The translations under genes were made by a program, and so were the position numbers. Below, piece by piece: positions 45,563-54,500 of a stretch of 64,000 nt of DNA. This DNA is from Burkholderia vietnamiensis LMG 10929 (lineage in GTDB: Bacteria > Pseudomonadota > Gammaproteobacteria > Burkholderiales > Burkholderiaceae): the NCBI RefSeq assembly GCF_000959445.1, contig NZ_CP009631.1, forward strand, positions 992,001 through 1,056,000. The letters run 5' to 3'. Every line of letters starts with the position of its first letter. Position 1 is the stretch's first letter. Under the pieces are notes generated by a model. The model had not been told where the DNA came from and did no database searches. It saw only the letters and a program-made list of their open reading frames with translations.

Positions 45563-46456
45563 CTACACCGCCGCAACCGCCGGCGCGTGCGCCTGCAGCG
45601 CCGCCCACAGCTCGCCGAGCCTGTCGCGCAACGCGGCGCTCGCGGGCACGAACGGCAACCGCAGCCCGTCTTCGCACCATCCTTGCGCGGCCAGCAGCGC
45701 CTTCACCGGCGCGGGATTCGGCTCGGCGAACAGCGCCGCGACGAGCGGTTGCAACGCGACCGCCAGCCGTCGCGCGTCGGCGAGGCGGCCGTCGCGCAGC
45801 AGCGCGTGGATGCGCACGTGCCATTCGGGCAGCACGTGCGCGCTGCTCGCGATCGCGCCGTGCGCGCCTGCACAGAGCGCCGCGAAGTTCTGGTTGTCGT
45901 CGCCGGACAGGATCGCGAGCGGCGTGTCGTGCACGAGCCGGCTCAGCCGGTCGAGCGTGCCGCCGCACTCCTTGACGCCGGCCACGCGCGCATCGCGCGC
46001 GAGCGCCTGCAACGTCTCCAGTTCGACGTTCACGCCGGTGCGGTACGGGATGTTGTAGACGAGCACCGGCCCATCGGCCGCGGCGACGATCGCCTCGACG
46101 TGACGGCGGATGCCGTCCTGCGTCGGCCTCACGTAGACGGGCGGCGTGACGAGCAGCCCGTCGGGCCGCAGCGCGGCGAGCTCGCGTGCGCGGGCGGCCG
46201 CGAAGTGGGTCGCGCTCGCGGTGAGCCCGACGACGATCGGCATGCCGGGCGCCGCGTCGCGCAGCGTCGCGAACACCGCATCCTGTTCGCGCGCGTCGAG
46301 CAGCACGCCCTCGCCGGTCGTCGCGCCCGCGACGAAGCCGGCGATGCCGGCCGCCGCGTAATGGCGCGCGAGCCGCGCGAGCGCGCCGTGGTCGACCTCG
46401 CCGTCGTGGAACGGCGTGATGATCGGCAGCCAGATACCTTCGAAACGTGTGTGCAT
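45563..46456 (-). CDS. Dihydrodipicolinate synthase (DapA) family lyase/synthase
   Basis: This 297-residue TIM-barrel protein has the pyruvate-binding GATTGEG near residues 44-50, Tyr134 in LVYNIPYRTG, Arg139 and the Schiff-base Lys162 in VAGVKECGG. Tyr134, Arg139 and Lys162 are the residues of true DapA. The pattern is shared with several sugar-acid lyases, and isolation from lysine genes leaves the reaction open. TGAGGCTTTGC gives an ideal ribosome site for the ATG at 46456, favouring it over upstream starts at 46468 or 46531. Confidence 0.88.
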   Translation of the reverse strand: MHTRFEGIWLPIITPFHDGEVDHGALARLARHYAAAGIAGFVAGATTGEGVLLDAREQDAVFATLRDAAPGMPIVVGLTASATHFAAARARELAALRPDGLLVTPPVYVRPTQDGIRRHVEAIVAAADGPVLVYNIPYRTGVNVELETLQALARDARVAGVKECGGTLDRLSRLVHDTPLAILSGDDNQNFAALCAGAHGAIASSAHVLPEWHVRIHALLRDGRLADARRLAVALQPLVAALFAEPNPAPVKALLAAQGWCEDGLRLPFVPASAALRDRLGELWAALQAHAPAVAAV

Positions 46457-46907
46457 GCAAAGCCTCATGGTGAGAACGGAGTGGAGAGGAACCGTTCCGC
46501 CGGCGGGCGCCGGAGCGAGGCATGCGGGCAAGGAGAAAGCAACGACCCGCGGGCATCCCGTCCGGCATTCGCCTGACGGGACGCGACGTCCCCGTCAGTC
46601 GAGGAGTCGTTTTTTCAGTTTCAGCCCGGCCGCGCGCACACCTGCCGCGGTGGCGGCGAGGATCGACAGCGAGCGCGGAGCAGCGGACATGGATGGACCG
46701 GGAAAAGGGCTGAGCGGCGATCTTAACACCGCGGCCGGCGCGCGCGCGCGCCGGCGTGCCGCGTTAGCAGAATTCCAGATTTGCTTTCCACGACAGATTG
46801 GAAGGCGCGCGGCGCCCGGCCGCTAGAATGCCCGCTTACGTTTCGATGACGGTGCGCACGCGCGCCGTCACGCACATTCACCACCACTGGAAACGGGGTA
46901 TATCGCG
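46457..46907. other. Divergent control region between the DapA-like gene and the sulfate-binding protein gene
   Basis: The region separates divergent genes and carries a possible small minus-strand ORF (46595-46690, listed separately). A TAGAAT box at 46824-46829, about 80 bp before the sulfate-binding protein ATG, is a candidate -10. No CysB-like site is evident by eye. Confidence 0.4.
46595..46690 (-). CDS. Possible 31-aa small protein (low confidence)
   Basis: The minus strand reads MSAAPRSLSILAATAAGV then RAAGLKLKKRLLD and stops. The peptide has a hydrophobic-alanine middle and a basic LKLKKR end, like a short amphipathic membrane-associated helix. A GACGGG-based hairpin follows the stop (about 46574-46595). 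No ribosome site is visible, so it may be chance. Confidence 0.22.
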   Translation of the reverse strand: MSAAPRSLSILAATAAGVRAAGLKLKKRLLD

Positions 46908-47927
46908 ATGGCAGGCATCAAGGTGATCGGCCGCTGGCTGCACGCCGGCACGGCGGCGGCGCTGGTCGTGGCGGCAACGGCCGCGCACGCGGACACGTCG
47001 ATCCTCAACGTGTCGTACGACGTGACGCGCGAGCTGTACAAGGACATCAACGCGAGCTTCGCCGCGGCGTACAAGCAGCAGACCGGCGAAACGGTGACGA
47101 TCAAGCAGTCGCACGGCGCGTCGAGCGCGCAGGCGCTGTCGGTGCTGCAAGGGCTGCAGGCCGACGTCGTGACGATGAACCAGCCGAACGACATCGACCT
47201 GCTCGCCGAGCGCGGCCAGCTGCTGTCGAAGGACTGGCGCGCGCGCTTGCCCGACAACAGCTCGCCGTACTCGACGACGATGGTGTTCCTCGTGCGCAAG
47301 GGCAACCCGAAGGCCATCAAGGACTGGAGCGATCTCGCGAAGCCGGGCGTGCAGGTGGTCATCGCGAATCCGAAGACGTCGGGCAACGGCCGCTACGCGT
47401 ATCTTGCCGCGTGGGGCTATCAGAAGCAGAAGGGCGCGACCGACCAGCAGGCGCTCGATTTCGAGAAGGCGATCTTCCGCAACGTGCCGGTGCTCGATTC
47501 GGGCGGCCGCGGCGCGACGACGACCTTCACGCAGCGCGGCATCGGCGACGTGCTCGTCACGTTCGAGAACGAGGTCGCGCTGATGGACACCGGCGCATCG
47601 GGCGCGCAATTCGACGCGGTGTATCCGTCGGCGAGCATTCTCGCGGAGCCGCCCGTCGCCGTGGTCGACAAGGTCGTCGACAAAAAGGGCACGCGCAAGG
47701 TCGCGCAGGCCTATCTCGCTTATCTGTACACGCCGCAGGCGCAGGAGATCGTCGCGCAGCACCATCTGCGCCCGCGCGATCCGAACGTGCTGAAAAAGCA
47801 CGCGGCCGAGTTCAAGCCGCTGAAGACGTTCAGCGTCGAGCAGGTTTTCGGCAGCTGGGCGAACGCGCAGAAGACGCACTTCGCCGACGGCGGCACGTTC
47901 GATCGCGTGATCGTCGACCGGAAGTAA
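46908..47927 (+). CDS. sbp: Sulfate/thiosulfate ABC transporter periplasmic binding protein
   Basis: This 339-residue protein has a signal peptide ending AHAD near residue 27. The mature start TSILNVSYDVTRELYKDINASF matches Sbp/CysP, as do IKQSHGASSAQALSVLQGLQADVVTMNQPNDID, VFLVRKGNPKAIKDWSDLAKPGVQVVIANPKTSGNGRYAYL and YLYTPQAQEIVAQHHLRPRD. It binds sulfate or thiosulfate for CysTWA. The permease and ATPase genes are not adjacent, so it is an orphan receptor. Confidence 0.94.
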   Translation: MAGIKVIGRWLHAGTAAALVVAATAAHADTSILNVSYDVTRELYKDINASFAAAYKQQTGETVTIKQSHGASSAQALSVLQGLQADVVTMNQPNDIDLLAERGQLLSKDWRARLPDNSSPYSTTMVFLVRKGNPKAIKDWSDLAKPGVQVVIANPKTSGNGRYAYLAAWGYQKQKGATDQQALDFEKAIFRNVPVLDSGGRGATTTFTQRGIGDVLVTFENEVALMDTGASGAQFDAVYPSASILAEPPVAVVDKVVDKKGTRKVAQAYLAYLYTPQAQEIVAQHHLRPRDPNVLKKHAAEFKPLKTFSVEQVFGSWANAQKTHFADGGTFDRVIVDRK

Positions 47928-48123
47928 GGGCGGCGCGCGCGGAGGGCGCGATCTTTCGCGCGCCGCGCGTCCGTCGGCGCAGCGCCGATCTCGCGCGCAC
48001 CGCGGCCTCGGTGCAGCGCGTGAGCGCTGCACGAAACCCCTCCCCGCGCGACCTCCGCACCGTACGCGCGCCCCGCGCCCGCGCATGCTACGCTCATCGC
48101 CTTCCTGTCCCAGGCGTCGCGCG

Positions 48124-49092
48124 ATGAACGTCGATCCGTCTTCCCCTTTCTCCCGCGGCCGGGGCCGCCGGATCTGGTCCGGCACCCGCCCGGTGATCGC
48201 GTACGGCATGCCGCCGCTCGGCTGGCGCGACCTGTATCACCGCGCGCTGACGGTCACCTGGCCCGTGTTCTTCCTGTCGCTCGCGGTGCTGTTCCTGCTG
48301 ATCAACGGCGGCTTCGCGCTGCTCTACCTGCTCGGCCACGAGCCGATCGCGAACCAGTCGCCGGCCGGCTTCACCGGCGCGTTCTTCTTCAGCGTCGAGA
48401 CGCTCGCGACGGTCGGCTACGGCGACATGCATCCGCAGACCGTCTACGCGCACGTCGTCGCCACGTTCGAGATCTTCATCGGGATGTCGGGCATCGCATT
48501 GGCCACCGGCCTCGTGTTCGCGCGCTTTTCGCGACCGCAGGCGAAGATCCTGTTCGCGCGCTACGCGATCGTGCGGCCGCTGGACGGGCGGATGACGCTG
48601 ATGGTCCGCGCCGCCAACGCGCGTCAGAACGTGATCGCCGAAGCGCAGGCGAAACTGCGGCTGATGCGGGTCGAAGGCACGCACGAAGGCTATACGCTGC
48701 GCAAGATCCACGATCTGCCGCTCGTGCGCAACGAGCATCCGATCTTCCTGCTCGGCTGGAACCTGATGCACGTGATCGACGAAACCAGCCCGCTGTTCGG
48801 CGAAACGGCCGAATCGCTCGCTGCGCGCGACGCGTCGCTGCTGATCACGATCGAGGGCTCCGACGAGACGACGTCGCAGGTCATGCAGGCGCGCCACACG
48901 TGGACCCACGCCGAGATCCGCTGGCGTCACCGCTATGTCGACCTGATGCGCGACGAGGGCGGCATCACGCACATCGACTACACGCATTTTCACGAGGTCG
49001 TGCCGGTCGACGCGGACAGCGACGCAGGCGGTCTGCCGGGCGAGGTGGTCGATGCGGGCGGGTCGGCGCGCGCGCCCGGGCCGGCCGCATGA
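48124..49092 (+). CDS. Inward-rectifier-type potassium channel, KirBac1.1-like
   Basis: This 322-residue protein has the slide helix (WRDLYHRALTVTWP), outer helix (VFFLSLAVLFLLINGGFALLYLL), pore helix plus selectivity filter ATVGYGD (TVGYGD at 96-101), inner helix (FEIFIGMSGIALATGLVFARF) and an immunoglobulin-like C-domain (ARYAIVRPLDGRMTLMVRAANARQNVIAEA). It forms a tetrameric inner-membrane K+ channel gated through the cytoplasmic domain. Similarity to the structurally solved B. pseudomallei protein is evident by eye. An acetyltransferase gene follows 63 bp later. Confidence 0.96.
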   Translation: MNVDPSSPFSRGRGRRIWSGTRPVIAYGMPPLGWRDLYHRALTVTWPVFFLSLAVLFLLINGGFALLYLLGHEPIANQSPAGFTGAFFFSVETLATVGYGDMHPQTVYAHVVATFEIFIGMSGIALATGLVFARFSRPQAKILFARYAIVRPLDGRMTLMVRAANARQNVIAEAQAKLRLMRVEGTHEGYTLRKIHDLPLVRNEHPIFLLGWNLMHVIDETSPLFGETAESLAARDASLLITIEGSDETTSQVMQARHTWTHAEIRWRHRYVDLMRDEGGITHIDYTHFHEVVPVDADSDAGGLPGEVVDAGGSARAPGPAA

Positions 49093-49155
49093 GCGGCGCG
49101 CCGCACCCAGCGTGATGCGCCGCGCGCCGGATCGAACCCACGGAGAAGGCACCGC

Positions 49156-49713
49156 ATGGCCCACGACGACCGCACGACGGTCATTTCCCGGCGCACGCCC
49201 GAATCGGCGGCGATGCGCGCCGAGCTCGCGCGCGCGATGGCGATCACCGCGCGGCTCAACCGGCTGACGTTCGCCGATGCGGACGAAGTCCGCAGCCTGT
49301 TCGGCGAACTGACGGGCAAGCCGATCGACGACGGCTTCCTGCTGATTCCGCCGTTCTACGCAACCGGCGGCGCAGCCACGCGGATCGGCCGGAACGTGTT
49401 CGTCAACCAGAACTGCACGTTCTACGACCTCGGCGGCCTCGACATCGGCGACGACGCGATGATCGGGCCGAACGTGAGCCTCATCACGTCCGGCCATCCG
49501 CTCGAGCCGTCGCGCCGACGCGACGCGGTCGTGGCCCGGCCGATCTCGATCGGCAACAACGTGTGGATCGGCGCGGGCGCGACGATCCTCGGCGGCGTGA
49601 CGGTCGGCGAGAACGCGGTGGTCGGCGCCGGCTCGGTCGTGACGCGCGACGTCCCGCCGGATACGCTGGTCGCCGGCAACCCGGCGCGGATCGTCCGTTC
49701 GATCGCGGAGTGA
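49156..49713 (+). CDS. Maltose/galactoside O-acetyltransferase-type hexapeptide acetyltransferase
   Basis: This 185-residue protein has the Mac/LacA N-terminal segment (ARAMAITARLNRLTFADADEVRSLFGELTGKP) and left-handed beta-helix repeats (IGRNVFVNQNCTFYDLGGLDIGDDAMIGPNVSLITSGHPLEP, with His near 115 as the expected base; IGAGATILGGVTVGENAVVGAGSVVTRDV). It acetylates sugars using acetyl-CoA, and the natural acceptor is unknown. It directly precedes the repeat array and is the last gene before the 1.8 kb gene-free stretch. Confidence 0.92.
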   Translation: MAHDDRTTVISRRTPESAAMRAELARAMAITARLNRLTFADADEVRSLFGELTGKPIDDGFLLIPPFYATGGAATRIGRNVFVNQNCTFYDLGGLDIGDDAMIGPNVSLITSGHPLEPSRRRDAVVARPISIGNNVWIGAGATILGGVTVGENAVVGAGSVVTRDVPPDTLVAGNPARIVRSIAE

Positions 49714-50182
49714 CGGCGTGGGGCGGCGGCGACGCCACTGCGCGGCGGATGTGGACAACCGGCATTTCGCTCAATCGAAATGCTGTGCAAGCGACCGGTG
49801 AGCATGCGGCGCAAGCCTGAAGCGGCGCGGCTTTGCGGCGGTTGGCGCGGGCGCGCCGGCGTGTGCATTAGCCGACGTTGCGCATGCGCGGGCGGCCAAC
49901 CTCCGCGCGATGTCGGTTGTGGATATCTCGCTTCGCACGCAGTCGCAATGCTGTGCATTTGGTCGGTGAGCATGCACCCGTGGGCAAGAATGCCTGCCGC
50001 AGCATGTGGACAACCTGGCGCGCAACGACGAAAAACGCTGTGCTCGCGGACGGTGAGCGCCGGCGTCCGCTCGCGTGTGACGCTTGCGCCGCGCGGGCTT
50101 CCGCGCGCCGCACGACATTCGGCACGTTGCGCGTTCAGGCGCTCGGCTCGCTTCGACGATCGATCGCGCGCGCGTTTCGCGT

Positions 50183-50191
50183 TGTGGATAA
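50183..50191 (-). promoter_or_regulatory. Perfect DnaA box inside a repeat unit
   Basis: TGTGGATAA is the reverse complement of TTATCCACA, the strict DnaA box. It forms the left end of the repeat unit 50183-50237. Confidence 0.6.
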
Positions 50192-51081
50192 CTTGCCGCC
50201 GAACGCAGTCGCAGCGCTGTGTATTCCGATGGTGAGCGTCGCGGCCCGGTCGCGCCCGAGGTCTGCCTGCGTGGCCTAGCGCGTTCCCGTGGACGGCTTC
50301 GGCGGTCGCGCATTCTAACCGCACTCGCGATCGCGCGTTTCATTCGACTGCTTGCCGCGATGTGGATATGCGCTCGCCCGAACCAGTCGATGTGCTGTGT
50401 ATCCCGACGGTGAGCGCCGATGCGTGCGGCGCGGCCGCGTGCGCGCGAGCCCCGGCGCGCGGGGCTGCGCGGCATCGCTCGCGTCGGTTCGCGCCCGAAT
50501 CGGCGGTCGTCATGCGATACCCCGCCGACGCTCACCGTTCGATTTCACAGTGTTGCGAGTGGTTGCGTGGGTGAGTTGTCCACATCGATCTCCCGATCGC
50601 CGCTCACCCTTGAAGTGCACGGCGTTTCGAGTGATCGCGGAAAGGGCCGTTCATTCCCGAATCGGCGCGACCGTCCGATCGATTTGCCGTCGCTCACCGT
50701 CGGAATGCACAGCGTTCCGAGTCGTGATGGGTGGGTTCTATCCACAGCCAAATCGGCCTCCTCATTCGCTTGCGTGCCGCTGCTCACCATCGGAACTCAC
50801 AGGGTTTTTAGTGTGTGGCTGCCCCCGAGGTGCCCCGCACCTACACGCTTCCGCGCCTGCCGCGCCGGCAGTAAATAGAGCATCGCGAGCCGCACACCGC
50901 TGCGGACAATCGCCCCCGCTCAATCGACTCGCAATCCTGTGCATTGGACCGGTGAGCGTCGCCGCCGCATCGGCGGGAAGCGGGCAGGCGGGTGTGGATA
51001 TCCGGCCTCCGCATCGACTCGCAGCCCTGTGGATTTGAATGGTGAGCGCCTCGATCCGCTGGATGGGCGGGCCGATTGCGT

Positions 51082-51090
51082 TGTGGATAA
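51082..51090 (-). promoter_or_regulatory. Second perfect DnaA box inside a repeat unit
   Basis: TGTGGATAA again matches TTATCCACA on the other strand, at the left end of unit 51082-51137. Other units carry ATATCCACA, CTATCCACA or TTGTCCACA, one or more bases off the strict box. Confidence 0.6.
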
Positions 51091-51546
51091 TCCACCCCCC
51101 GACGACACTCGAAACGCTGTGCAATCGACCGGTGAGCGTCCGCCTGCAGCCGGGCGTTGTGGATATCCGGCGCCCGCGACCAATTCGAACGCTGTGCATT
51201 TCACGGGTGAGGACGCTAGAGATCCGCCGCGCAAACCGTTGCCGCGCGGCCTTGCGCGCACGTGCCGCTGCTCCCGCGGCCGCCGCCTCGCCGCGTGAGC
51301 GCTGCAGCGCGCCCGCCCGTCTCGACATGCGCCGCGAGCCGCCCAGCGGCCTGCGGCAGAACTCTCTCAATTCCGCTGCAAAACCTGCGCAGTCTTTCTC
51401 GCTTCGACGCCGCGTCAGCAAGATGAGAAAAAACTTTCTCGCCTTCCCGCGAAAAAATAGAGCCATCCCGCTGCTCGCGGCCGGCGTCGTCCGGCGCCGC
51501 GGCGCGCGGCCCGGCACAGCACAAAGCACAATCAGGAGACATCCCC

Positions 51547-54500
51547 ATGACCGCCCGCCTGCCCGTCGACGGCACGCCCGCTCTATCCGACTACCGGCTG
51601 ACCGACAACCTGACCGCCACGCGCGGCCGCATCTTCCTGACCGGCACGCAGGCGCTGGTCCGCCTGCTGCTGATGCAGCGCGCAGCCGACACCGCGCAGG
51701 GCCTGAACACGGCCGGCTTCGTCAGCGGCTACCGCGGCTCGCCGCTCGGGATGGTCGACCAGCAGCTGTGGAAGGCGAAGAAGCTGCTCGACGCCGGCGG
51801 CGTGCGCTTCCTGCCCGCGATCAACGAGGAGCTCGGCGGCACCGCGGTGCTCGGCACCCAGCGCGTCGAGGCCGACCCGGAGCGCACCGTCGATGGCGTG
51901 TATGCGATGTGGTACGGCAAGGGCCCGGGCGTCGACCGCGCCGGCGACGCGCTGAAGCACGGCAACGCGTACGGCTCGTCGCTGCACGGCGGCGTGCTGG
52001 TGGTGGCGGGCGACGACCACGGCTGCGTGTCGTCGTCGATGCCGCATCAGAGCGACTTCGCGATGATGGCGTGGCACATGCCGATCGTGAACCCGTCGAA
52101 CATCGCCGACATGCTCGAATTCGGCCTGTACGGCTGGGCGCTGTCGCGTTACTCGGGCGCATGGGTCGGCTTCAAGGCGATCTCGGAGACGGTGGAGTCG
52201 GGCTCGACCGTCGATCTCGACGCGCTGCAGACGCAGTGGCCGGCGCCGGCCGGCTTCGCGCCGCCGGCCGGCGGCCTGCACAACCGCTGGCCCGACCTGC
52301 CGAGCCTGACGATCGAAGCGCGCCTCGCCGCCAAGCTCGACGCGGTGCGCCATTTCGCGCGGGCCAACAGCATCGACAAGTGGATCGCGCCGGGCGCGCA
52401 CGCGAACGTCGGCATCGTCACGTGCGGCAAGGCGCATCTGGACCTGATGGAGGCGCTGCGCCGCCTCGACCTGACGGTCGACGATCTCGACGCGGCCGGC
52501 GTGCGGATCTACAAGGTCGGCCTGTCGTATCCGCTCGAAATGACGCGCATCGACACCTTCGTCGACGGGCTCGCCGAGGTGCTGGTTATCGAGGAGAAGG
52601 GCCCCGTCATCGAGCAGCAGATCAAGGACTACCTGTACAACCGCGCGGACGGCGCGCGCCCGCGCGTGCTCGGCAAGCACGACGCGGCCGGCGCGTGCCT
52701 GCTGTCGGAACTCGGCGAGCTGCGTCCGTCGCGCATCCTGCCGGTGTTCGCCGACTGGCTCGCGCGCCACAAGCCGGCGCTCGATCGCCGCGAACGCGTG
52801 GTCGATCTCGTCGCCCCGCAGATCCTGTCGAACGAAGCCGACGCGGTGAAGCGCACGCCGTATTTCTGCTCGGGCTGCCCGCACAACACGTCGACCAAGG
52901 TGCCGGAAGGCTCGATCGCGCAGGCCGGCATCGGCTGTCACTTCATGGCGTCGTGGATGGAGCGCGACACGACCGGCCTGATCCAGATGGGCGGCGAAGG
53001 CGTCGACTGGGCCGCGCACGCGATGTTCACCAACACGAAGCACGTGTTCCAGAACCTCGGCGACGGCACCTACTTCCATTCGGGGATCCTCGCGATCCGT
53101 CAGGCGGTCGCCGCGAAAGCGAACATCACGTACAAGATCCTCTACAACGACGCGGTGGCGATGACGGGCGGCCAGCCGGTCGACGGCAGCATCTCGGTGC
53201 CGCAGATCGCGCGGCAGGTCGAAGCCGAAGGCGTGTCGCGCTTCGTCGTGGTGTCGGACGAGCCGCAGAAGTACGACGGCCATCACGGGCAGTTCCCGGC
53301 CGGCACGACGTTCCATCACCGCAGCGAGCTCGATGCGGTGCAGCGCGAGCTGCGCGAGACGCCGGGCGTCACCGTGCTGATCTACGACCAGACCTGCGCG
53401 GCGGAGAAGCGCCGCCGCCGCAAGAAGGGCGAGTTCCCCGATCCGGATAAGCGGCTGTTCATCAACGACGCGGTGTGCGAAGGCTGCGGCGACTGCGGCG
53501 TGCAGTCGAACTGCCTGTCGGTCGAGCCGCTCGAGACGCCGCTCGGCCGCAAGCGCCGCATCGACCAGTCGTCGTGCAACAAGGACTACTCGTGCGTGAA
53601 CGGCTTCTGCCCGAGCTTCGTGACGGTCGAAGGCGCGGCGCTGAAGAAGGCGGCCGGCGCGGCGTTCGACGAGGCCGCGCTCGCCGCGCGCGTCGACGCG
53701 CTGCCGGTGCCCGCGACGCATCTCGACGCGGCGCCGTACGACATGCTGGTGACCGGGGTCGGCGGCACGGGCGTCGTGACGGTCGGCGCGCTGATCAGCA
53801 TGGCCGCGCACCTCGAGGGCAAGAGCGCGTCGGTGCTCGACTTCATGGGCTTTGCGCAGAAGGGCGGCTCGGTGCTGTCGTTCGTGCGGATCGCGTCGAG
53901 CGACCGCTGGCTGAACCAGGTGCGCATCGACACGCAGCAGGCCGACGTGCTGCTCGCATGCGACATGGTGGTCGGCGCGAGCGCCGAGGCGCTGCAGACG
54001 GTGCGCCACGAGCGCACGCGCATCGTCGTCAACACGCACCGGATTCCGAACGCGTCGTTCGTGCAGAACCCGGACGCGAACCTGCACGCTGACGCGCTGC
54101 TCGAGAAAATGCGTCACGCGGCCGGCGCCGGCCATCTGTCGAGCTGCGACGCGCAGGCGCTCGCCGCGAAATTCCTCGGCGACTCGATCGGCGCGAACAT
54201 CCTGATGCTCGGCTACGCGTGGCAGCTCGGTCTCGTGCCGGTGTCGCTCGCCGCGATGATGCGCGCGATCGAGCTGAACAACGTCGCGGTGCCGATGAAC
54301 AAGCTCGCGTTCTCGATCGGCCGGATGGCGGCCGGCGACGCCACGGGGCTCGACGCGTTGTGGCGGGCGCGCCATGCGGGGCTCGCGCCGATGGTTTCCA
54401 CAGCCGCCGCCTCCGACACGCTGGACACGCCTGCCCCGCTCGACGCGTTGATCGCCGATCGCGAGACGCGCCTGTCGGCATACGGCGGCGCACGTTACGT

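Larger units (their letters stand above)
49750..51212. repeat. Array of 13 dispersed ~55-bp repeats (TGTGGAYA box ... CTGTG-N9-GGTGAGC core)
   Basis: Plus units: 49750-49803, 49918-49971, 50005-50058, 50183-50237, 50361-50415, 50901-50957, 50993-51047, 51082-51137, 51158-51212. Minus units: 50530-50584, 50602-50656 (box lost), 50692-50746, 50782-50836 (box lost). Units are 54-57 bp with irregular spacing (about 17 to 125 bp). Each intact unit starts TGTGGATA or TGTGGACA (TGCGGACA in the 50901 unit), has a variable 20-25 bp middle often reading ACTCGCAA or TCGAAA, then CTGTG, nine bases (often CATTNNNAC), then GGTGAGC. CTGTG is intact in 12 units and GGTGAGC in 12. Conservation with divergence suggests old copies held by function rather than recent duplication. 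Confidence 0.93.
49714..51546. other. 1.8 kb gene-free region occupied by a two-orientation repeat array
   Basis: No credible gene lies here. The reading frames that cross it in both directions only translate the repeats. Bases 49750-51212 hold the repeat units. Bases 51213-51546 are the probable promoter and leader of the indolepyruvate oxidoreductase gene, with AGGAGACATCCCC as ribosome site. The tract AGAAAAAACTTTCTCGCC near 51428-51445 is the only AT-rich patch and follows the array. Confidence 0.85.

Noticed and set aside
49750..51212. CRISPR array
   Set aside because: Units are divergent, occur in both orientations and are separated by very unequal gaps. There are no identical direct repeats with uniform spacers and no cas genes.
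49750..51212. Replication origin
   Set aside because: DnaA-box-like motifs are present, but there is no dnaA, dnaN, repA or parAB gene and no clear AT-rich unwinding region within the array. A titration or other binding role fits better.
49771..51529. Reading frames across the repeat array encoding repetitive peptides (such as LTGRLHS- or AHRSNAQ-type motifs)
   Set aside because: The peptide repeats only reflect the DNA repeats. Unit spacing is irregular and not a multiple of three, the frame changes between units, and no ribosome site or domain supports them.
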